From Heterotrichella gracilis (lineage: Eukaryota; Sar; Xanthophyceae; Tribonematales; Xanthonemataceae): a stretch of 29,217 nucleotides of DNA. Positions 9,255 to 16,466 of the stretch are shown here, piece by piece. The notes under the pieces are model-generated. The model did no database searches and was not told the DNA's origin. It was given only the letters and a program-made list of their open reading frames with translations. The DNA lies in contig JAULBX010028405.1 of NCBI GenBank assembly GCA_032358255.1, positions 1 through 29,217 on the forward strand. The letters are read 5' to 3'. Numbering within the stretch: position 1 is the stretch's first letter; each line of letters opens with the position of its first letter. The position numbers and the translations under genes are program-made.

Positions 9255-11987
9255 TTACTTCGTTACCACAATCTTCTGATTCACTCGTCCGCTTTCATTT
9301 TGACCTACTAAAAAGTAAACGCCGGATGAAAGATCATTTAGTTTCACAGTAAAATTGTTTTGTGAATTCAGTTGCAAACTTTGCACTTGCTGACCCATTT
9401 CGTTCATGAGTTTAAGTTGCATTTCTGTTTCACCCTTCACCTCAAAACTTCCGTTATTTGGATTTGGATACACAGCTAACTGACTATTCTCAGCGGACCA
9501 TTCGCCAATACCTGTGCAATTATTTACTTTGATAGAAATTGTAAAGGTATTTACACAACCATTGCTGTTCGTTCCGGTAACCACATAATTGCTGGTAGTT
9601 GCTACGGCACTGCTGGCAAGAATAGTAGAAGTTGTAGCCCCTGTGCTCCATGCATAGCTTGAACCTCCAGTTGCCGTTAACACAGCGCCGGCATCTTTAC
9701 GGCACATCACTGTTTTTGTGGCTGCTACATTTATGATAGGAAGAGGATTGATAGAAACTTGTGTGCTTGCAGAACTTGAACAGGTAAGATTATTACTTGT
9801 TGATGGAGCCGTGCAAATATAGGTTGTTGGAATAGTTGGTGTCACCACAATTGTTTGAAAATTGAGTCCGTTACTCCAAGAATATCCTCCCGGATTACCA
9901 CCATTGGCAGTTAAGGTAGCCGAACTACCAATACAAACACTGGTAGGTGAACTTACTGTTATTTGTGGAGCAAACACCACGACATTAACCGTGTTTGTTG
10001 CAGCACATTGTGTATCTGTAAAGGTTCCTACAACGCTGTAAAGAGTAGTATTGGTAGGATTTTGGGTGTTCACGTTGGTTTGTGAACCGGTGTTCCAGCT
10101 ATAAGTGTGCGCACCACTTGCTGTGAGTGAAACTGATCCCCCAACACAAACCATTGTTTTACTTGCCACAATAGAAACGACCGGATTCGGATTTACCAGA
10201 ACCACCTGGCTAACCATTGCAGTGCAATTAACAGAGTTTTGTCCTACCACACTATATAAAGTAGGGGCCAATGGATTCGTTGTAAAAGTTGAACCCGATT
10301 GATTTCCGGGATTCCATGTATAAGAAGTACCACCGAAAACACTGAAGGTTACCTGAGTGCCTTCGCAAACTAGCGAATTAGAATAGGCAATGCTCAAAGT
10401 AGGAATCGGTTTTGTATTTATGGCAACAGTTGAGGTACCTGAACAGGTACCATCAGAGGCTGTCACAGTATAAACAGTATTTGCTAGAGGACTAACATAA
10501 GCTGTTGCGCCCGGAATAGACAATGGCTGCCAGGTATATCCCGTAACGCCTGAGGTGGCCACAAGAGTGGCAGTACTGCCCGCGCAAACCAAGGTTGGTG
10601 ACGCCGAAGTTGTTACCGGCAAAGCAGACACACTTACTGAAGTAACCGCTGAACTTGTACCGCAACCATTTTGACCTTGTACAGTATAGGACGAAGTTGA
10701 AGAAGGTGCAAATGATACTCCGTTTGTTACACCGCCGGTCCATGAATAAGTTAAAGCACCTGAAGCAGTCAATGTCACCGTTCTACCTAAGCAAATGCTA
10801 TTGGTACTGGTGTTAACTGAAAGTGAAGGTAAACCAGGACTAACTGTCACTGTGAGTACCACTTGAGAAACACAGCTGTTTGAGTTTGTACCTAATACGG
10901 TATAACTTTGATTGGAAGTTGGATTCACACTAATAGCGTTGGCATTTGATCCCGTAAAAGAGCCACTAGGCAGCCAGGTATAAGTTACTACATTAGAGGC
11001 AGTTAAATTAGCACTGGCGCCATTACAAATACTGGTTGGACTAGCTACTGCTGTCACACTGGTTCCTATAGGGGTAAATTGTACTACGATTGAACCATGC
11101 GCAGTTTGAGTACCTGCGGTAAATGTTACAGAAGAAAAATAGGTGCCATCGGCAAAAGAAGATCCGCCGCCGCCACCGCCATTGCAACCACCGGTACCGG
11201 TCATACCTCCACCACCGCCATAATAACCGCCGCCGCCGCCACCGCCGCCATTAATACCGCCGGTTGCGCCACCACAAATAAATGAAGTACCACCACCGTC
11301 ACCGCCAATACCCAAAGAACCATTACATCCATATCCACCTGTAGTTGCACTTGGCTGACCACCGCCGCCGCCGCCACTTGTTAAACCACCGCCGCCGCCA
11401 CCTGAGCCATAACCCGTGGCGCTTCCACCGGTACAACTACCGGCTACACCAGATGCACATCCGCCTGCAGCACCACCGCCCACACCTAAGGGATTTGTAC
11501 AAGAACTTCCACCACCACCTATACCTGCAATAGGAGTGTAAGAGGTATTGCCCCCTGAACCACCACCGCCGGCCGCTACAAGAATTCGATTACTGAGAGC
11601 AGTGCCAAGAAATCTAACATCACTTGCTCCTCCACCGCCTGCTCCTGTGGAAGAAGAAGACGTGCCGCCACCGCCGCCACCATTAAAACCACCTGCAGTA
11701 ATGCTTCCCTGCCCACCAACATATAAATAATACACTTGACCCGAAATAACACTTATAACACCTTTTACAACACCACCATCTCCACCCGACTGACCAGATG
11801 TGCCACCTGCAGCCCCTCTAGCCGTAACCGTAAGAGATGTAACACAAGAAGGCACCGTAAATGTTTGCGCCGATCCTGTGTAAGAATAAGTCAAGGTTGT
11901 TTGTCCGGTTAAATCTGTCGAAAAAAATGAACACGTCAACAGAGTTAATCCAACTGTTTTCAAACTTCTAAATAAATTTTTTTTCAT
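9255..11987 (-). CDS. T9SS-secreted protein with ALK/LTK-like glycine-rich domain and Ig-like repeats
   Basis: 910 residues. A signal peptide (MKKNLFRSLKTVGLTLLTCS...) is followed at about residues 55-300 by a glycine-rich domain with long poly-Gly tracts and the landmarks GGGGASDVRF, RILVAAGGGG, GGGYYGGGGG and GGGGSSF. This resembles the Pfam glycine-rich family that includes the ALK/LTK ectodomain, whose Gly tracts form polyglycine-II helices. About seven Ig-like repeats of roughly 75-80 residues follow, most with an early Cys (S-x-C-x-G) and a late Cys. After a CTGIGE linker comes a clear type A T9SS sorting domain (VYPNPNNGSF, LSSGVYFL, final KIVVTK). It is probably displayed on the cell surface as an adhesin or structural fibre. 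No catalytic motif is seen. It has its own promoter element and terminator. Confidence 0.92.
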   Translation of the reverse strand: MKKNLFRSLKTVGLTLLTCSFFSTDLTGQTTLTYSYTGSAQTFTVPSCVTSLTVTARGAAGGTSGQSGGDGGVVKGVISVISGQVYYLYVGGQGSITAGGFNGGGGGGTSSSSTGAGGGGASDVRFLGTALSNRILVAAGGGGSGGNTSYTPIAGIGGGGSSCTNPLGVGGGAAGGCASGVAGSCTGGSATGYGSGGGGGGLTSGGGGGGQPSATTGGYGCNGSLGIGGDGGGTSFICGGATGGINGGGGGGGGYYGGGGGMTGTGGCNGGGGGGSSFADGTYFSSVTFTAGTQTAHGSIVVQFTPIGTSVTAVASPTSICNGASANLTASNVVTYTWLPSGSFTGSNANAISVNPTSNQSYTVLGTNSNSCVSQVVLTVTVSPGLPSLSVNTSTNSICLGRTVTLTASGALTYSWTGGVTNGVSFAPSSTSSYTVQGQNGCGTSSAVTSVSVSALPVTTSASPTLVCAGSTATLVATSGVTGYTWQPLSIPGATAYVSPLANTVYTVTASDGTCSGTSTVAINTKPIPTLSIAYSNSLVCEGTQVTFSVFGGTSYTWNPGNQSGSTFTTNPLAPTLYSVVGQNSVNCTAMVSQVVLVNPNPVVSIVASKTMVCVGGSVSLTASGAHTYSWNTGSQTNVNTQNPTNTTLYSVVGTFTDTQCAATNTVNVVVFAPQITVSSPTSVCIGSSATLTANGGNPGGYSWSNGLNFQTIVVTPTIPTTYICTAPSTSNNLTCSSSASTQVSINPLPIINVAATKTVMCRKDAGAVLTATGGSSYAWSTGATTSTILASSAVATTSNYVVTGTNSNGCVNTFTISIKVNNCTGIGEWSAENSQLAVYPNPNNGSFEVKGETEMQLKLMNEMGQQVQSLQLNSQNNFTVKLNDLSSGVYFLVGQNESGRVNQKIVVTK
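11080..11825 (-). repeat. Polyglycine-coding tract within the T9SS protein
   Basis: The plus strand shows repeated ccgccgcca/accaccgcc triplets (densest at 11160-11260, 11360-11420 and 11640-11690), read as GGN Gly codons on the minus strand. GC content here is visibly higher than in the neighbouring genes. Mixed ggc/ggt/gga codons suggest selection for Gly and not only simple triplet slippage. Confidence 0.8.
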
Positions 11988-12009
11988 AGTCGTTGATTTA
12001 TTGGTTAAT

Positions 12010-12017
12010 CAAATCTA
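12010..12017 (-). promoter_or_regulatory. -7 promoter element (TAGATTTG) for the glycine-rich T9SS gene
   Basis: TAGATTTG on the minus strand matches TAnnTTTG exactly and lies 22 bases before the ATG at 11987, giving a short leader. No -33 element with good spacing is visible. Confidence 0.42.
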
Positions 12018-12345
12018 TATTCAATTTCATGCTTTTACTATTTTTTTAACAATAAAATTGGATGTTTTCACATTCAAAATAAACTAAAGTTCTTTTCATT
12101 AGTTTCAAAAGACTTTAGAATGCAGATAAAACAAGCGTTTCAAGGCCTCTCCGATAAGTATTTCAAAAAAATGATTTTTATCAGTTTGGCCATAAACATC
12201 CATAGAGATATCAGAAACTGAATTTAAATTCTGAGAGCTTCTATTATTTAAAACAAATTTGAGCAGATTCATTTTGTTTTTGGAACAGTCCATATGAGCA
12301 TCTGAAATATTAAACTATATTACTCTGAAAACTACAGATTTATCT

Positions 12346-12353
12346 TAACTTTA
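12346..12353 (+). promoter_or_regulatory. Candidate -7 element (TAACTTTA) for kup
   Basis: TAACTTTA lies 20 bases before the kup ATG at 12374 and is one base from the TAnnTTTG consensus. It is identical to the element before the giant surface protein (7806-7813). Confidence 0.32.
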
Positions 12354-12373
12354 TATTATCTAACGTTTAGGTT

Positions 12374-14326
12374 ATGGCAAATCCTTATGCTGACAGAAAA
12401 AAAATAAGCGCCAATGGCATTCTGATCGCGCTTGGAATTATTTACGGTGCTATTGGAACATCCCCTTTGTATGTTATGAATGCCGTTTTTGTAGATGAGA
12501 TCATTCAGGCAGATGTGGTGAGAGGAACCATTTCCGCTATTTTTTGGACCCTGACCTTACAAGCCACCTTAAAATACATCATACTTACCTTACGAGCAGA
12601 TAATAAAGGTGAAGGTGGAATTTTTTCATTATACACTCTCGTTCGCCGAACTAAATTCAAATGGCTGGTGGTGCCTGCCATTATTGGCGGAAGCGCTTTA
12701 CTGGCAGATGGTGTGATCACTCCTTCTATTTCTATTTCAGCAGCCTTGGAAGGATTAAGTTATTACAATCCTAATTTTAATACCATGCCTTTCATCATTG
12801 GTATTCTTTTTGTTTTATTTTTCTTACAACAATTTGGAAGTGGCATCATGTGGAAACCATTTGGTCCTGTCATGAGTGTGTGGTTCCTTATGCTTGGATT
12901 GTTGGGACTTTATCAAATTCAAAACGATTGGACCATTCTATATTGCCTCAATCCATATTATGCCTACAACCTATTGATCACACACCCTTATGGCTTCACC
13001 ATTTTTGGTGCCATTTTTTTATGTACCACCGGTGCCGAGACGCTCTACTCGGACATGGGACATTCCAACAAAAAAAACATCCGAATTTCATGGGTATATG
13101 TCAAATCGATGCTTGTACTGAATTATTTTGGTCAGGGTGTTTGGTTAATTGCACACGAAGGAAGTACCCTCAGTGAATTCAGAGGTCAAAATCCCTTTTA
13201 CCTCATTATGCCCGAAAGTTTTGTGCCGTTTGGTATTCTGATGGCCATTTTAGCGGCCTTCATTGCTTCACAGGCTCTTATCAGTGGCACCTTTACCATT
13301 ATTAATGAAGCCATCCGTTTAAATTTCTGGCCTAAGATCGCCATTAAACACCCTTCCCTTTTAAAAGGTCAGTTATATATTCCTTCAGTTAACTGGATCT
13401 TAATGCTTGGTTGTTTTGGCACTGTTTTATACTTTAAGGAATCTAAAAACATGCAGCACGCTTATGGTTTAGCCATCGCTTTAACCATGCTCATGACGAC
13501 TACCCTTCTTAATTTTTACATGCACATGAAGCGCTATAATAAATTATTTATCTACTTTATCATTAGTTTTTTTCTGCTTCTTGAGGTTTCATTTTTCGCC
13601 GCTAACTTAAGTAAATTCACTCACGGAGGCTGGATTACCATTGTCCTTGCGCTATTCCTGATCTTCATCATGAGTGTTTGGTACCTGGCCAAAAAAATCC
13701 GCAACCGCTATGTAGAAATGGTTAATTTATCTGATCATCAGCAAAAATTAATTGACCTGAGTCACGATGAATCTCTCACCAAATACGCCACGCATTTGAT
13801 CTACATGACCAGTGCCAACAATCCCGATGAAATTGAATCAAAAATAATTTATTCCATTCTTCAAAAACGACCTAAACGTGCCGATATCTATTGGTTTGTT
13901 CATGTGGACGTAATGGACGAACCATACCGAATGGAATACAAAGTGAAACACGTAGCGGTAGATGACATAATACGGGTTGATTTCAGATTGGGCTACAGGG
14001 TCGCTCCTAAAATCAATTTATTGTTTCGTAAAGTGGTGGAAGATCTGGTTAAAAATAAAGAGGTTGATATTACCAGCCGTTATCAATCACTTAGCAAAAA
14101 CAATGTTATTGGTGATTTTAAATTTGTTGTCATTGAAAAGTTCTTATCCTATGATAATGATCTTCCACTTAGAGAAAAATTCATTCTGAATGTTTACTTT
14201 TTAATGAAACGTTTTAGTATGAGCGAAGCCAAGGCCTTTGGACTAGACAGCAGTTCTGTTAAAATTGAAAAATTTCCAATGATCATCAATCAGCCGAAAG
14301 GATTTCAAATGAACCGGATCACCTGA
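12374..14326 (+). CDS. kup: Kup-family low-affinity potassium transporter
   Basis: 650 residues. Inner-membrane K+ uptake protein of the KUP/HAK/KT family (K+/H+ symport). Diagnostic motifs: GAIGTSPLYV (25-34), ADNKGEGGIFSLYTLV (75-90), GGSALLADGVITPS (105-118), FGPVMSVWF near 164, and CTTGAETLYSDMGH in the following loop. About twelve hydrophobic segments fill the first 450 residues, then a soluble cytosolic tail of about 200 residues (from roughly VEMVNLSDHQQ) as usual for the family. Length is normal (about 620-680). The gene stands alone, facing the convergent metallohydrolase gene 39 bases downstream. The start at GTTATGGCA is the only ATG that keeps the conserved N-terminus intact. Confidence 0.96.
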   Translation: MANPYADRKKISANGILIALGIIYGAIGTSPLYVMNAVFVDEIIQADVVRGTISAIFWTLTLQATLKYIILTLRADNKGEGGIFSLYTLVRRTKFKWLVVPAIIGGSALLADGVITPSISISAALEGLSYYNPNFNTMPFIIGILFVLFFLQQFGSGIMWKPFGPVMSVWFLMLGLLGLYQIQNDWTILYCLNPYYAYNLLITHPYGFTIFGAIFLCTTGAETLYSDMGHSNKKNIRISWVYVKSMLVLNYFGQGVWLIAHEGSTLSEFRGQNPFYLIMPESFVPFGILMAILAAFIASQALISGTFTIINEAIRLNFWPKIAIKHPSLLKGQLYIPSVNWILMLGCFGTVLYFKESKNMQHAYGLAIALTMLMTTTLLNFYMHMKRYNKLFIYFIISFFLLLEVSFFAANLSKFTHGGWITIVLALFLIFIMSVWYLAKKIRNRYVEMVNLSDHQQKLIDLSHDESLTKYATHLIYMTSANNPDEIESKIIYSILQKRPKRADIYWFVHVDVMDEPYRMEYKVKHVAVDDIIRVDFRLGYRVAPKINLLFRKVVEDLVKNKEVDITSRYQSLSKNNVIGDFKFVVIEKFLSYDNDLPLREKFILNVYFLMKRFSMSEAKAFGLDSSSVKIEKFPMIINQPKGFQMNRIT

Positions 14327-14365
14327 TTAAAACAAAATCTTTAAACCTTAAAAGTTACATGGGAA

Positions 14366-15178
14366 TTAAAACAGTTTTTCATTCCTGTCTAAAGCGGTTT
14401 CCTCTTTTTCATTGGTTGAAATACAGAATACTTTTGTTTCTTCAAGGCGAGATGCAACAACAACTTCCACATCTCCGGCATGTGGTAAAAAAGTTTCTAA
14501 AACAGCCTGTGGTGAATTATTCTCCTTTGAAAGATGAGATAAAATCAAATGACTAAGATGTTCAGCCTTATGATTAATAAATAATTCAACAGCTTGATGA
14601 TTTGACAAATGGCCTTTGTCACTTTTAATTCTTTCTTTTAAATAATATGGATACATGCCATCATCCAGCATCTGCGCATCGTAATTCGCTTCTAAAAACA
14701 CGGCATGGCATTGCTTAAAATTCTCTTTCACATGATCACATACAACACCAATATCTGTCAACACACCAATGGTAATGTTATTTTCACACACTATAAAACT
14801 ATGTGGATCTGCTGCATCATGCGACTTTGGAAAGGCTGTGACCTCTATACTTCCTATGGTTATTTTTTGATACGGAGAAAATGATTGCGCAAGACCCTCT
14901 TCCAGATAAACAGCGCCGCTTTTATGTGTATCAGGAGTAATATAAACCGGGATCTGATACTTTCGGGATAATACGTGTACCCCTCTGATATGATCTGAAT
15001 GCTCATGTGAAATAAAAATGGCTTTTACTTTTTTTAATTCTAAGCCTGATCGTAGCATCCGTTTTTCTATTTCTCTGCAAGATATTCCAACATCTACCAG
15101 AACTGCTTCTGCTTCGTTTCCAATATAATAACAATTGCCATTACTGCCCGAATTGAGTGATGAAAAGTATAATGCCAT
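14366..15178 (-). CDS. MBL-fold metallohydrolase, WalJ/YycJ-like
   Basis: 270 residues, cytosolic, no signal peptide. The metallo-beta-lactamase fold is marked by SLNSGSNGNCYYI (7-19), LVDVG (27-31) and the metal-binding HEHSDH motif (58-63). Further likely ligands are H120 in PKSHDAADP, D142 in LTDIGVV, H190 in KGHLSNH and the late H215 in LILSHLS. This motif order matches the YycJ/WalJ group, proposed to act as DNA- or nucleotide-directed phosphodiesterases or exonucleases; biochemical role is not settled. No walRK genes lie nearby, so the Firmicutes operon context does not apply. It ends 39 bases from the convergent kup end. The orphan gene at 15247-15675 lies immediately upstream on the same strand and may be co-transcribed. 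Confidence 0.9.
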   Translation of the reverse strand: MALYFSSLNSGSNGNCYYIGNEAEAVLVDVGISCREIEKRMLRSGLELKKVKAIFISHEHSDHIRGVHVLSRKYQIPVYITPDTHKSGAVYLEEGLAQSFSPYQKITIGSIEVTAFPKSHDAADPHSFIVCENNITIGVLTDIGVVCDHVKENFKQCHAVFLEANYDAQMLDDGMYPYYLKERIKSDKGHLSNHQAVELFINHKAEHLSHLILSHLSKENNSPQAVLETFLPHAGDVEVVVASRLEETKVFCISTNEKEETALDRNEKLF

Positions 15179-15246
15179 AGTACAAAGGAAAGAAATTGTT
15201 TGGTTGATTGAGAATATTATAACACAACTAATGAACTAAAATTAGC

Positions 15247-15675
15247 TTATATATTGGCAGAATTAATGATCTCCACATGTGACAAGTGAATAAATAATTG
15301 GGAGCGAAAAGGTTTGGCAACAAATAACTGATTGTTCTTGGTATAGGTGTGAAGAAAAATAAATTTTTTATCGAGATCCAATCCGATCAACAGCTTTTTG
15401 ATGTGTTCAGAATGATACTCTAGTTGTTGGTATTGTTTTTTAAAACCGGTGAGGTCTGACACTATACTAAGATTTAATCTATTTTTCAATAACTCAATAG
15501 TCAGTGCATACCGAGTATCTTCATTAGAAGAAAGAAGTTCTTCGTAGGTTTTAACAGCTTGATATTCCTGAGGGTAATGTACACCGATCCTGCATTGTCC
15601 TTCTAATTGTAATTTTACCACAAATTCCACACCCAAAGTTATTCCTCTTAGAGCGAACCCTTGGCTACAAATCAT
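15247..15675 (-). CDS. Hypothetical protein, 142 residues
   Basis: I do not recognise this protein. It has no signal peptide or membrane segment and looks like a mixed alpha/beta cytosolic protein: N-terminal strands (VEFVVKLQLEGQCRIGVHY), a helical middle (QQLEYHSEHIKKLLIGLD) and alternating hydrophobic strands at the end (KKFIFLHTYT, QLFIHLSHVEIIN). Composition and codon use resemble neighbouring genes. The start is uncertain: two other ATGs lie within 11 bases upstream in another frame. It lies 68 bases upstream of the WalJ-like gene on the same strand. Probably real but unverified. Confidence 0.5.
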   Translation of the reverse strand: MICSQGFALRGITLGVEFVVKLQLEGQCRIGVHYPQEYQAVKTYEELLSSNEDTRYALTIELLKNRLNLSIVSDLTGFKKQYQQLEYHSEHIKKLLIGLDLDKKFIFLHTYTKNNQLFVAKPFRSQLFIHLSHVEIINSANI

Positions 15676-15917
15676 AGCATGTTCATAAAAAAATCGAACT
15701 AAACATGATGAATTATTCTAACTTTCTAGAAAACAGCTTGTTTAAAATTATTAAACTAACACTGTTAATTATTTCCGTCGAACAATAAAGTTTTTGATGA
15801 TTGAAATCACAAAATAACTGTAACTTGTTTTGCTAAATTGCATTGAAACGATTTATGTTTTTTAAACGCTTTTTCATTAAAAAAAATCAGAACTAAAAGT
15901 CACAAATCAATTGAACT

Positions 15918-16328
15918 ATGAATAAAAAAAGAAATTCAACCCATCCGTCCATTCAACCAACAAGAGCATCTCAAATCAGCTGGAAAAAACGCAGAGCACT
16001 GTTATCAAAATCAATTCCTCTTGAAGTGGATCTGGAAAGCCGTCAACTATTTTTTGCAGAATCACCTGATGCCAAATTAAATTTCAACACCGAGAACCTG
16101 GATATCCTTATTGATTCCTATTTACTTCCGAAGGAATCAAAAAAAGTGATGCAAAGTTTGTCTAAAGCAAAAAAGGGAATTGAAAAACCCATCTCCTTTC
16201 ATTTTATTCATCCACTTACTTCCAAATCCTTTCATTTTGAATATCATTACAAGATCGTTTATGTAAAATATTCATCCACCCGCTTACAAGGTGAACTGAT
16301 CAAGACAAGTCCAAAACGAATCAAATAA
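15918..16328 (+). CDS. Small basic protein with a possible degenerate PAS-like fold
   Basis: 136 residues, no signal peptide, with a strongly basic N-terminus (MNKKRNSTHP..., SWKKRRALL). From about residue 35 the pattern loosely resembles PAS_3-type domains: VDLESRQLFFAES, a helical stretch, then LLPKESKKVMQSLSKAKKG in the place of the usual 'hP.D...v...l..a..g', followed by three strands ending LQGELI. PAS assignment is inference from pattern only, with no ligand residues identified. A clear intrinsic terminator follows at 16344, so it is transcribed alone. Its 5' gap of 242 bases is shared with the divergent orphan gene. It could instead be a small nucleic-acid-binding protein. Confidence 0.6.
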   Translation: MNKKRNSTHPSIQPTRASQISWKKRRALLSKSIPLEVDLESRQLFFAESPDAKLNFNTENLDILIDSYLLPKESKKVMQSLSKAKKGIEKPISFHFIHPLTSKSFHFEYHYKIVYVKYSSTRLQGELIKTSPKRIK

Positions 16329-16343
16329 TATTCTGTACGTCTT

Positions 16344-16368
16344 AAAAACAGGGATCTTCTCTGTTTTT
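16344..16368 (+). terminator. Intrinsic terminator after the small basic protein
   Basis: AAAAACAGGGA (16344-16354) pairs with TCTCTGTTTTT (16358-16368) around a TCT loop: 11 bp including one G.U. The T-run in the 3' arm serves as the U tract. It lies 16 bases after the stop codon of the 136-residue gene. Confidence 0.75.
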
Positions 16369-16439
16369 ACTCATTTGTGACGCATTTTCACTCGATTATT
16401 GCGGTACGTTAATTTTTTCACGTATTCAAGTTAAGATTC

Positions 16440-16447
16440 TATATTTG
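16440..16447 (+). promoter_or_regulatory. -7 promoter element (TATATTTG) for the repeat-bearing T9SS gene
   Basis: TATATTTG matches the TAnnTTTG consensus exactly and lies 19 bases before the ATG at 16467, giving a leader of about a dozen bases. It follows a terminator, so this is a new transcription unit. Confidence 0.45.
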
Positions 16448-16466
16448 ACATAGATAAAATCAATCT

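Larger units (their letters stand above)
11988..12373. other. Divergent intergenic region between the glycine-rich T9SS gene and kup
   Basis: 386 bases without a convincing gene. It holds the candidate promoters for both flanking genes at its two ends (12010-12017 minus, 12346-12353 plus). A 62-codon minus-strand frame at 12105-12293 has no recognisable family, signal or ribosome-binding site and is not called. No other structure is seen. Confidence 0.6.

Noticed and set aside
11097..11730. Plus-strand frames with Ala/Thr-, His/Arg- or Pro-rich repeats
   Set aside because: These are the antisense readings of the polyglycine codons of the T9SS gene.
12105..12293. 62-codon minus-strand frame in the gap before kup
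   Set aside because: No recognisable family, no ribosome-binding site or promoter of its own, and length expected by chance in AT-rich sequence.
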